This document shows positions 44,238 to 50,940 of a stretch of DNA of 64,000 nucleotides, one piece after another. The position numbers and the translations under genes were made by a program. The stretch spans positions 1-64,000 of the forward strand of contig JAVBME010000023.1 of assembly GCA_031552765.1 (NCBI GenBank). Reading direction: 5' to 3'. The stretch's first letter is position 1; the number at the start of each line of letters is the position of its first letter. The stretch comes from JAVBME01 sp031552765 (lineage in GTDB: Bacteria > Bacillota > Negativicutes > Acidaminococcales > JAISLQ01). A model generated the notes under the pieces. It was not told the DNA's origin. It saw nothing but the letters and a program-made list of their open reading frames with translations, and did no database searches.

Positions 44238-44270
44238 AAAAAAACTTTGGGCATTGCCCAAAGTTTTTTT
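44238..44270 (-). terminator. Intrinsic terminator of the DHH phosphoesterase gene
   Basis: AAAAAAACTTTGGGC (44238-44252), loop ATT, GCCCAAAGTTTTTTT (44256-44270). Confidence 0.9.
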
Positions 44271-44277
44271 ATGCTTG

Positions 44278-45192
44278 TCAGCCGTCTTGTTTCATTTGCG
44301 CCACTATTTCGCTCAAGACGCGGTCGGCGTCTTCATAAGCCACCTGGCAGGTGCCGACTTGTTTATGTCCACCACCGCCATATTTTAGCATGAGTGCGCC
44401 AACATTGGTTTTGGCGCTTTTATTTATTATACTGTAGCCGCAGGCTATGGATACATTTATTTTAGCGCGGCCGTCGACTACCCAGCAAGAGATGTTTTGT
44501 CCGGGAAACAGGCTGTAAATAAGAAAGCGGTTACCGGTATAGATGTTTTCCATGCCTCTAAGGTCGGTGACCAGCACATTGCCGTCGACTTTGGTATGTT
44601 CTAATATCATGTCTTTAAAGAGGCCGTTTTGTTCAAAATACATATCGATACGTTCTTTGACGTCGGGATGCTCAAGGATTTGTGCTATCGGCATATTACG
44701 GCAATGGTTGATAAGTTCTTCCATAAGCTGCAGATTGCTTATGCGGAAGTTGCGAAAACGCCCTAACCCGGTACGGGGGTCGCAGATAAAGCCCATGAGT
44801 ATCCAGTCTTTGGGTTCGAGTATTTCTTCGGCTGTAAGGTTGCCGGAATCTACCCTGTCGACAGCGGCGATAAGTTCGTCAAAATTGGGGAATGCTTCGC
44901 GTCCACCGTAAAAATCATATATTATGCGGGCGGCGGAAGGCGCCAGGCGGCTTTCTCCGCCGACTTCGCCAGTCCAGCCTACGCGGTCTTTTTCACTGAC
45001 ATGGTGGTCAAACCACATGCCACAGCCTTTTACGTAAGGCACATTGGCCAGGACGTCGTTTTCATTTGCTTCAAATAAGCCGTCCTGTAAGTCTTTCGGA
45101 TGGACGAATTTCCAGGAATCGATTATTCCTTTTTCCTTCAATAACATGCCGCAAACAAGCCCGTCAAAGTCGGAACGCGTTATCAAACGCAT
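44278..45192 (-). CDS. DHH-family phosphoesterase
   Basis: A 304-residue protein. It opens with MRLITRSDFDGLVCGMLL (the first Asp motif DFDG), has the DHH motif in MWFDHHVSEKD near residue 62, DRVDSGNLT near 112, and ends with the DHHA1 substrate motif GGGGHKQVGTCQV. The family includes exopolyphosphatases, pyrophosphatases and nano-RNases/cyclic dinucleotide phosphodiesterases (GdpP/NrnA relatives), but it lacks PAS or CBS domains. Which phosphate ester it cleaves is unclear. GAGGTG precedes ATG 45192. Confidence 0.85.
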   Translation of the reverse strand: MRLITRSDFDGLVCGMLLKEKGIIDSWKFVHPKDLQDGLFEANENDVLANVPYVKGCGMWFDHHVSEKDRVGWTGEVGGESRLAPSAARIIYDFYGGREAFPNFDELIAAVDRVDSGNLTAEEILEPKDWILMGFICDPRTGLGRFRNFRISNLQLMEELINHCRNMPIAQILEHPDVKERIDMYFEQNGLFKDMILEHTKVDGNVLVTDLRGMENIYTGNRFLIYSLFPGQNISCWVVDGRAKINVSIACGYSIINKSAKTNVGALMLKYGGGGHKQVGTCQVAYEDADRVLSEIVAQMKQDG

Positions 45193-45384
45193 ACTAACAC
45201 CTCTTCTTCAATTTTAAAATTTTCTTGTACTTACATTAACTAAAATATAATGGTTTTGTATAAATGCTTTGCTTTTTTTCATTTACTATACATTATATTA
45301 CCATGCATAGCAGGAAAAACAAGATGTTTTATGTTATAATATAATTATCGTCAGGTAACCTATTCAAGATAAGGGGGATGTTTT

Positions 45385-45633
45385 ATGGAAAAATGCATCG
45401 GGATCATCGGCATAGTGAATAAAGCGCCCAAGGAAAACAATGCTGCTCTTAATACCCTCATTGGCGATTTTCGTGAAATAGTCGCGGGGCGCCTGGGCAT
45501 ACCTAAACATGAACCGGAAATAGGCATAATTTCCCTAATCGTTGAAGGCGATACCGACAGGATATACGACCTGGAAAAAAAATTACAGGCTATCGATGGG
45601 CTGGTAGTAAACATGACACTCTCGGTTTGTTGA
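45385..45633 (+). CDS. TM1266-family iron-only hydrogenase system putative regulator
   Basis: An 82-residue ACT/NikR-like protein: CIGIIGIVNKAP at the start, REIVAGRLGIP in the centre, and GIISLIVEGDTDRIYDLEKK, as in TM1266-type proteins that often neighbour [FeFe]-hydrogenase maturation genes (hydE/F/G). No hydrogenase gene is visible here. GGGGG precedes the ATG, and a tight terminator follows, so it is a single-gene unit. Confidence 0.8.
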   Translation: MEKCIGIIGIVNKAPKENNAALNTLIGDFREIVAGRLGIPKHEPEIGIISLIVEGDTDRIYDLEKKLQAIDGLVVNMTLSVC

Positions 45634-45652
45634 CTCCATCTTGTTGTTTTTA

Positions 45653-45684
45653 AACCTTCCCGTTTTCAGGCGGGAAGGTTTTTT
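45653..45684 (+). terminator. Intrinsic terminator
   Basis: AACCTTCCCG (45653-45662) pairs with CGGGAAGGTT (45671-45680), followed by T4 (T6 in total). Confidence 0.88.
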
Positions 45685-45781
45685 GCCGAAAGCTTGCGTT
45701 TGATATTGCTAAACCATAGCTATAAAGGATATACTTTAATACATAAAAATGTGTCGCAGAAAACGCCCCGGAGGGATACGG

Positions 45782-46744
45782 GTGACAGAAACCATTCGCA
45801 AACAAAACAATTTAAAACAGATGATTCTTGCAGCGCAGGTTTTTTGCCTGTTGTTTATTTTTGCGCTCATTGCGCTGTGGCGCTATGAAGCGGGCATCGA
45901 GGGGAAAAAGGAACTTGTGCGGTTAGCTTGTGAACAGCAAGCCGCCGAAAAAGGTTTTATTGTCGCCCAATGGCAGGGACGGCAGGCCGCTGCTTTAAAT
46001 ATGGTGATAAAAAGCGCAGTATCCGAAGAAAACTATCTTTTGCCGGAAAAAATGCGGGAAGCTTTTATCTGGTCAAACAGCTGGCAGGGACTTTTTGTCA
46101 CGGACGAGGCCGGCATCATAACTGCCGCTACCGGTTTTTATTTAACGGAAGACGGAGAAAAAGCCTTGGGCGAGCTGCCGGAAATAGAAGGAATCGAAGT
46201 TGCGGCTGAGCTGGCTAAAATACCGGGGGATAAAATCATCATCAAACTGCCTGTTCCTGAACCGGCGCCGGGCGAAGTATATGCCGTGCTGGAAAAAGGG
46301 GAACTTTTGGCCTTGCTTAAAGACCCGGCCGGAGTAGAACGGCTGGCTATAACAGATAAAAATGGTCTAGCGCTGGTTTCTTCGCCGGAAGGTTTTCCTA
46401 AAGGCGCCGATTTCTTTAAAAGGGATAAAGGCGAGATACTTTCTTGGGGCGGCGGCTTTTATGAGTACCGTAAACCGGAAGTCGGCAGCAATTTAATTTA
46501 CCGCAAAGATACGGGCGGCGTTTTTGCCTGGGCGATAGCAGTGGAAAAAGGGTTGCCTGTTTCTATAGTGCCATCCTGGGCATTTAAAGCATGCCTGTTT
46601 TTGCTGGCCGTCTCCACCGTGCTTACAGTATTTTTGCGGCGCAAACAAAAACAGCTGGACAAAACCGGTAAAGAGGAATTTACCGCACAGCAGCTGCGCG
46701 AACGGATGGCTTCTATCCTGCGCGCCGACAGGCAAGGGAAATAG
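45782..46744 (+). CDS. Sensor-like membrane protein without an output domain
   Basis: Not a recognised family. The 320-residue protein has a membrane segment at ~15-35 (MILAAQVFCLLFIFALIALW), a large extracytoplasmic region (about 40-270) with a Cache-like layout (AFIWSNSWQGLFVTDEAGII, then RLAITDKNGLALVSSPEG), a second segment (about 268-286, WAFKACLFLLAVSTVLTVFL) and a short charged tail. That is the plan of a chemoreceptor or kinase sensor, but no HAMP, kinase or GGDEF follows. GTG 45782 has CGGAGGG six bases upstream; another 11 codons are open. The RNA methyltransferase gene follows after 33 bases. Confidence 0.7.
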   Translation: MTETIRKQNNLKQMILAAQVFCLLFIFALIALWRYEAGIEGKKELVRLACEQQAAEKGFIVAQWQGRQAAALNMVIKSAVSEENYLLPEKMREAFIWSNSWQGLFVTDEAGIITAATGFYLTEDGEKALGELPEIEGIEVAAELAKIPGDKIIIKLPVPEPAPGEVYAVLEKGELLALLKDPAGVERLAITDKNGLALVSSPEGFPKGADFFKRDKGEILSWGGGFYEYRKPEVGSNLIYRKDTGGVFAWAIAVEKGLPVSIVPSWAFKACLFLLAVSTVLTVFLRRKQKQLDKTGKEEFTAQQLRERMASILRADRQGK

Positions 46745-46777
46745 GTATAGTATATAAGGGGTTTGTGGAGGCATTCC

Positions 46778-48151
46778 GTGATTGGTCAGAAAACAGAATT
46801 TTTAAAAGGGCAAGAATTTTTCGTTGAAATTACCGGGCTTGGTACTTCCGGGGAAGGTGTCGGCAGGGTAAACGGTTTTACTGTATTTGTCCAAGGCGTG
46901 CTGCCTGGTGAGATAGCAAAAATACAACTGTCTGTAGTGAAAAAAAATTATGCGGTAGGGACTCTTTTGGCTATAGCTAAAGATTCGCCCGAGCGGGTAG
47001 AGCCTAGATGTCCGGTATTTGGCAAATGCGGCGGCTGCCAGTTGCAGCATTTGTCCTATAAGGCGCAGCTTGAGGCCAAACGGGAACAAATACAGGCGGC
47101 TTTGATCCGCATCGGCCGGCTGCCTTTTGTGGATATCCAGCCAGTACTGAGCGAGGCGCCGATCTGGTATTACCGCAATAAAATGCTATTTCCGACGGGA
47201 GGCGTGCCGGGGCAGACCCTTTTAGGCTGTTATGCCCGTGCCTCCCACTTAGTCATCGATACCAAAGAGTGTTTCATCCAGGATCCCATGAACAATAAAA
47301 TAATGAATACTACGCGTGAGTGGATGAACGACTATAAGATACAGCCCTATGCGCCGAACGCGCAGATAGGCATAATACGCAATGTGATGGGCCGCGTGGG
47401 GGTAAAAAGCGGTGAAGTGATGGCGGCGATAGTCACCAACGGCGAGCAGGTCGTACATATCAACGAATTGATCGCCAGGCTGAAAAAACGCATCCCCAAC
47501 CTGGCCAGCGTGGTACAGGTCATGAATACCAGTAAAAGTAACGTTGTGCTGCGCGGGAAAACAGTGCTTTTATATGGCAAGGAGACAATCAGCGACAGTA
47601 TAGGAAAATTCAAGTTCAATGTATCGGCGAAATCATTCTTCCAGATAAATAGCCTGCAAACTGAAGCGCTATACGATGCGGCCGTTAAAATGGCCAGGCT
47701 TACCGGCCGGGAAACAGTGGTAGAAGTCTATTGCGGTACCGGCAGTATCAGCATGTTCTTAGCTGAAAAAGCCAGAAGTGTCATTGGTATAGAACTGTCG
47801 GAAGAGGCGGTGGGCGATGCTTGGGAAAACGCCCGGGCCAACGGCTGCGACAATGCGGAGTTTATTGCGGGCGACGCGGCGGTAGAGTTACCAAAACTTG
47901 CCCAGGACGGGGTCAAGGCCGATGTGGTCGTTTTGGATCCGCCGCGGGCGGGCTGCGATAACAAGGTCATTGAAGCGCTCTTTTCCATGACGCCGAAGAG
48001 GATCGTCTATGTATCATGCAATCCGGCGTCTCTGGCGCGTGACGTGGGTTTGCTGGCCGAACAGGGTTATGTGCTGACCAAAGTCCAGCCGGTAGATATG
48101 TTTCCCATGACTTCACATGTAGAATGTGTGGCGCTGTTGGAAAAGCGCTGA
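46778..48151 (+). CDS. TrmA/RumA-family RNA (uracil-5-)-methyltransferase
   Basis: A 457-residue SAM-dependent enzyme methylating uracil C5 in 23S rRNA (RlmD/RlmCD-like) or tRNA. An N-terminal TRAM domain (about 10-65, FVEITGLGTSGEGVGRVNGF), a 4Fe-4S cysteine cluster (CPVFGKCGGCQLQHL, near residues 80-95, plus a later Cys), SAM-binding VEVYCGTGSISMFLA and DPPRAGC, and catalytic YVSCNPASLARD are all present. GTG 46778 follows TGGAGG at 46766-46771; the frame is open five codons further. Confidence 0.9.
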   Translation: MIGQKTEFLKGQEFFVEITGLGTSGEGVGRVNGFTVFVQGVLPGEIAKIQLSVVKKNYAVGTLLAIAKDSPERVEPRCPVFGKCGGCQLQHLSYKAQLEAKREQIQAALIRIGRLPFVDIQPVLSEAPIWYYRNKMLFPTGGVPGQTLLGCYARASHLVIDTKECFIQDPMNNKIMNTTREWMNDYKIQPYAPNAQIGIIRNVMGRVGVKSGEVMAAIVTNGEQVVHINELIARLKKRIPNLASVVQVMNTSKSNVVLRGKTVLLYGKETISDSIGKFKFNVSAKSFFQINSLQTEALYDAAVKMARLTGRETVVEVYCGTGSISMFLAEKARSVIGIELSEEAVGDAWENARANGCDNAEFIAGDAAVELPKLAQDGVKADVVVLDPPRAGCDNKVIEALFSMTPKRIVYVSCNPASLARDVGLLAEQGYVLTKVQPVDMFPMTSHVECVALLEKR

Positions 48152-48186
48152 TACATAGAGAGACTCAGACATAAGGGGGGATGTTT

Positions 48187-48729
48187 GTGAAGATACTGGG
48201 ATTTGCCGGCAGTCCAAGAAAAAACGGAAATACCCGTGCTTTGGCGCAAGCCGTGTTGTCCGCGGCTGCCAAAGAGCAAGCGGAGACCAAGCTTTATAAT
48301 ATGGCCGACTTGTCTTATGGCGGCTGTATAAGCTGCTATGGCTGTAAAAAGCACGACAGTTGCGTATTACCGGATGAAGTCACGCCGCTGCTGGAGGAGA
48401 TCAAACAGGCGGACGCTATAGTTTTGGCGACCCCTATTTATATGTGGCAGATGTGCGGCCAATTAAAATTATTCGTCGACCGCTTTTTTTCTTATTACCG
48501 GCCGGACGGGACCAGCCCGCTGCCGCCGGGAAAAAAAGTTTTGCTGGCCGCATCCCAGGGGAATCCTGACGAAGAGCGGTTTCTGTCGTATCTTAAAGAT
48601 ACCGGAGAAATGCTGAAGTTTATTGCTTTTGGTTCTTATGAAGTATTGACTGTAAGCGGGAACTTGGAAAAAAATCCCGGCGCCGCCGACAAGATAACCG
48701 CGGTCGCTAAATGGCTGACCGGAAAGTGA
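48187..48729 (+). CDS. Flavodoxin-fold NAD(P)H-dependent FMN reductase-like protein
   Basis: A 180-residue protein with the FMN phosphate loop FAGSPRKNGNTRALA at the N-terminus, a CISCYGCKKHDSC cysteine cluster (residues ~47-59) and ATPIYMWQMCGQLKLFVDR, as in iron-sulfur flavoprotein-like (NADPH-dependent FMN reductase) proteins of anaerobes. It probably carries electrons; substrate unknown. GTG 48187 is preferred because GGGGGG directly abuts an ATG at 48181. It follows the methyltransferase gene by 35 bases. Confidence 0.82.
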   Translation: MKILGFAGSPRKNGNTRALAQAVLSAAAKEQAETKLYNMADLSYGGCISCYGCKKHDSCVLPDEVTPLLEEIKQADAIVLATPIYMWQMCGQLKLFVDRFFSYYRPDGTSPLPPGKKVLLAASQGNPDEERFLSYLKDTGEMLKFIAFGSYEVLTVSGNLEKNPGAADKITAVAKWLTGK

Positions 48730-48734
48730 GCTTA

Positions 48735-48775
48735 AAACAACAGGACAGGCGCTTAAAACGCCTGTCCTGTTGTTT
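48735..48775. terminator. Bidirectional intrinsic terminator
   Basis: AAACAACAGGACAGGCG (48735-48751) pairs perfectly with CGCCTGTCCTGTTGTTT (48759-48775); shared by convergent genes. Confidence 0.9.
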
Positions 48776-48777
48776 AT

Positions 48778-49512
48778 TTAATCTTCTAATATTTGTCCGT
48801 CGGTGCTCAGTGTAACTATCTGCCAGGGTAGTATCTTGCCGCTTTTTACCAGGGCCGCCTTGAGCGCTTCTACGATGCCGCCGCAGCAAGGTACTTCCAT
48901 GCGTACGACGGTGATACTTTTCAGGTCGTTAGCTTCGATTATTTGCGCCAGTTTTTCGCTGTAGTCGCCTTCATCCAGTTTGGGGCAGCCGATAATAGTG
49001 ATTTTATTTTTCATGAATTTATCATGAAAACCTGCGTAAGAATAAGCGCAGCAGTCAGCCGCGATCAAAAGGTTGGCGCCGTTAAAATAAGGGGCATTAG
49101 CCGGAACCAGTTTTATTTGCACAGGCCATTGGCGCAATTGGGAAGCAGGAGCCTCGACTGTGTGTTGTTGTATGGGTGTGGCAGCCGTCGGCAAAGCTCT
49201 GGCGTTGCTGCCGGGACAGACGCCAGCAGTTGGCGGGGCTTCTTTTGCTATATGCAGCAGCTTGGCATTGCTGCCGGGGCAGCCGCCGGCGGGCGGTGTT
49301 TTTTGTACTGCGGCCGGGCTATCCGTTTCTACTATCGACAGGGCGTTTACCGGGCAGTTGGGCAGGCAGCGGCCCAGTCCGTCACAGTAATCTTCCCTCA
49401 GGAGGGTCGCTTTCCCATCTACCAGGCCGATGGCGCTCTGATGGCAGGCTTTTACGCATAAACCGCAGCCCACGCATTTATCTTGATCTATTTTTATAAT
49501 GTTCCTTTTCAT
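48778..49512 (-). CDS. 4Fe-4S ferredoxin with CPGS repeats
   Basis: A 244-residue protein. Residues ~8-62 hold a ferredoxin module: CVGCGLCVKACHQ, then DYCDGLGRCLPNCPVNAL (the GLGxC variant with reduced cysteines). Next comes a linker with two copies of CPGSNA (residues ~77-105), and a C-terminal domain (about 130-244) with DCCAYSYAGFHDKF, IIGCPKLD and MEVPCCGGI cysteines. Such proteins are often encoded beside hydroxylamine reductase/HcpR genes in anaerobes. It is divergent from a Crp/Fnr regulator with 85 bases between them, suggesting regulator-target pairing. GGAG precedes ATG. Confidence 0.85.
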   Translation of the reverse strand: MKRNIIKIDQDKCVGCGLCVKACHQSAIGLVDGKATLLREDYCDGLGRCLPNCPVNALSIVETDSPAAVQKTPPAGGCPGSNAKLLHIAKEAPPTAGVCPGSNARALPTAATPIQQHTVEAPASQLRQWPVQIKLVPANAPYFNGANLLIAADCCAYSYAGFHDKFMKNKITIIGCPKLDEGDYSEKLAQIIEANDLKSITVVRMEVPCCGGIVEALKAALVKSGKILPWQIVTLSTDGQILED

Positions 49513-49571
49513 TTTTCTCAGCTCCTATTGCTTTGATGTCTTTATTATAGTAGTATTTAGCATGAAATAAC

Positions 49572-49585
49572 GTTGCATTTGCAAC
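49572..49585. promoter_or_regulatory. Operator-like dyad GTTGCATTTGCAAC
   Basis: GTTGCA (49572-49577) and TGCAAC (49580-49585) are separated by TT. The site lies between the divergent ferredoxin and Crp/Fnr genes, just upstream of the regulator's ribosome site, where it would permit autoregulation. Its GT-NN-CAT-N-TG-NN-AC layout resembles Crp/Fnr-type sites; identity is inferred. Confidence 0.5.
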
Positions 49586-49597
49586 AAAGGAGAAAAG

Positions 49598-50254
49598 ATG
49601 GAAAAAATTTTTTCTATATTAAAAAACTGTTCTTTGTTTGACTCGATACAGGAGGAGGATTTTCCCGCTATACTGGATTATCTTGGCGGTACGGCAAAGC
49701 ATTACCGGTCGGGCGATATAGTACTGCTGACGGGCGAAAAGACTGCCCGACTGGGTATAGTATTAAACGGACAGGCCCAGATAATAAAAGAGGATTCATT
49801 AGGCAACCGCAGCATAGTAGCGCAAATATCGCCAGCTGAAGTTTTCGCCGAGGCAGTGGCTTGCGCCGCTGCGCCCAGCCCAGTCACGGTAGTGGCTACC
49901 GCGGACTGCCAAATATTTTTCCTGCCGGTAAATCCTCTGTTTGCGGTGAAAGAAGCCGTCCCGGTTTTTTGCGCCAAACTCGTTGCCAACCTTTTAAAAG
50001 TACTTGCCGGCAAGAATATAGAACTGAACAGGAAAATAGATTATTTGAGTTTGCGTACGACTAGGGAAAAGCTTTTAGAGTATCTTTCCGCTCAACATAA
50101 AAGAGCTGGCGGCAATCCTTTTACCATTCCTTTCGACCGCGAGCAACTGGCGGAATACTTGTGCGTAGACCGCAGTGCTATGTCCAGGGAATTGGGGAGG
50201 TTGAAAAAAGAAGGGATTTTGGATTTTAAGAAAAATGCTTTTTCTTTTACTTAG
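49598..50254 (+). CDS. Crp/Fnr-family transcriptional regulator
   Basis: A 218-residue regulator: cyclic-nucleotide-like beta-roll sensor (about 10-120, YRSGDIVLLTGEKTARLGIV), a dimer helix (about 125-150) and a winged HTH with the recognition segment LAEYLCVDRSAMSRELGRLK near residues 180-200. The N-terminus lacks the four-cysteine Fnr cluster, and the classical cAMP-binding residues are not evident, so the signal may be heme/NO or another ligand, as for HcpR. AAAGGAG lies 49585-49592. It is divergent from the CPGS ferredoxin. Confidence 0.88.
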   Translation: MEKIFSILKNCSLFDSIQEEDFPAILDYLGGTAKHYRSGDIVLLTGEKTARLGIVLNGQAQIIKEDSLGNRSIVAQISPAEVFAEAVACAAAPSPVTVVATADCQIFFLPVNPLFAVKEAVPVFCAKLVANLLKVLAGKNIELNRKIDYLSLRTTREKLLEYLSAQHKRAGGNPFTIPFDREQLAEYLCVDRSAMSRELGRLKKEGILDFKKNAFSFT

Positions 50255-50428
50255 GTGAAGCCAAATTTTATAATGCAATAATTCTGATCATTTTAACGAA
50301 AAAACACTTGACAAAATCGTGCAAAAGAAGAAAAATATAATAAGAAATTAACATTAGTTAACTATGTTTGGTGCATTTTATTTTTAAGATGTAAAAAAGG
50401 CTATAAAGTGGTCTTATTTTTAATTAAG

Positions 50429-50448
50429 TTAAAGTTAGTTTCACCTAA
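50429..50448. promoter_or_regulatory. DtxR-like operator candidate before feoA
   Basis: On the minus strand the site reads TTAGGTGAAACTAACTTTAA, matching 14 of 19 positions of the DtxR/IdeR consensus TTAGGTTAGGCTAACCTAA as I recall it. A second dyad, TTAAC-ATTA-GTTAA, lies at 50348-50361. The position 20 bases before the feoA start suits iron-dependent repression, possibly by the DtxR protein at 17363-17758. Confidence 0.45.
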
Positions 50449-50467
50449 CAAATATGGAGGACATTTT

Positions 50468-50680
50468 ATGCCTTTGGCAGTTGCGCCTGTGGGGAGAGCG
50501 CTCAGGATAACCAGGATGATGCTGAGCGGTACGGTGAAAAAACATATGGAGAACCTGGGCTTTTTAGTCGGCGGGCTTGTTACGCTGGTGGCGTCGGAAG
50601 ACGGTGATTTGATCGTTAAGATAAAAGACAGCCGTATTGCTATAAATAAAGGCCTGGCAATGAAAATTTTTGTGGAATAG
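50468..50680 (+). CDS. feoA: FeoA-family protein (first copy)
   Basis: A 70-residue SH3-like protein (MPLAVAPVGRALRITRMMLS, then a GFLVGGLVTLV turn and IKDSRIAINKGLAMKIFV) that assists FeoB-mediated Fe2+ uptake in the cytoplasm. ATG 50468 follows GGAGG with 8-base spacing; the frame is open 20 codons upstream, across the operator candidate, without a ribosome site. First of four feo genes; the next begins 14 bases later. Confidence 0.88.
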   Translation: MPLAVAPVGRALRITRMMLSGTVKKHMENLGFLVGGLVTLVASEDGDLIVKIKDSRIAINKGLAMKIFVE

Positions 50681-50694
50681 GGGAAAGATGGGGA

Positions 50695-50940
50695 ATGGAA
50701 AAGCTGTTGAAGGATTTTCGTCCGGGGGAGACGGGAAGAGTAGTGAAAGTAAGCGGGGAAGGGGCCATAAAGCGCCGCTTGTTTGACATGGGCATAACGC
50801 CCGGGGCGGAGATAACCATGAGAAAGGCCGCGCCTTTGGGCGATCCTATAGAACTTAAAGTACGGGGTTATGAGCTATCTATAAGAAAAAATGAGGCCCA
50901 ATCTGTGCTTATGAGGGTTGAGGAGGGCGGCCAATTATGA
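50695..50940 (+). CDS. feoA: FeoA-family protein (second copy)
   Basis: An 81-residue FeoA with the standard pattern: LKDFRPGETGRVVKVSGEGA, KRRLFDMGITPGAEI, APLGDPIELKVRGYELSIRK. It is closer to canonical FeoA than the first copy. It overlaps feoB by 4 bases (ATGA), so translation is coupled. Two FeoA copies before FeoB is a common arrangement in Firmicutes. Confidence 0.92.
   Translation: MEKLLKDFRPGETGRVVKVSGEGAIKRRLFDMGITPGAEITMRKAAPLGDPIELKVRGYELSIRKNEAQSVLMRVEEGGQL

Noticed and set aside
50308..50341. Promoter TTGACA ... TATAAT before feoA
   Set aside because: The two hexamers are 22 bases apart, too far for a normal sigma-A promoter; the true promoter was not identified.
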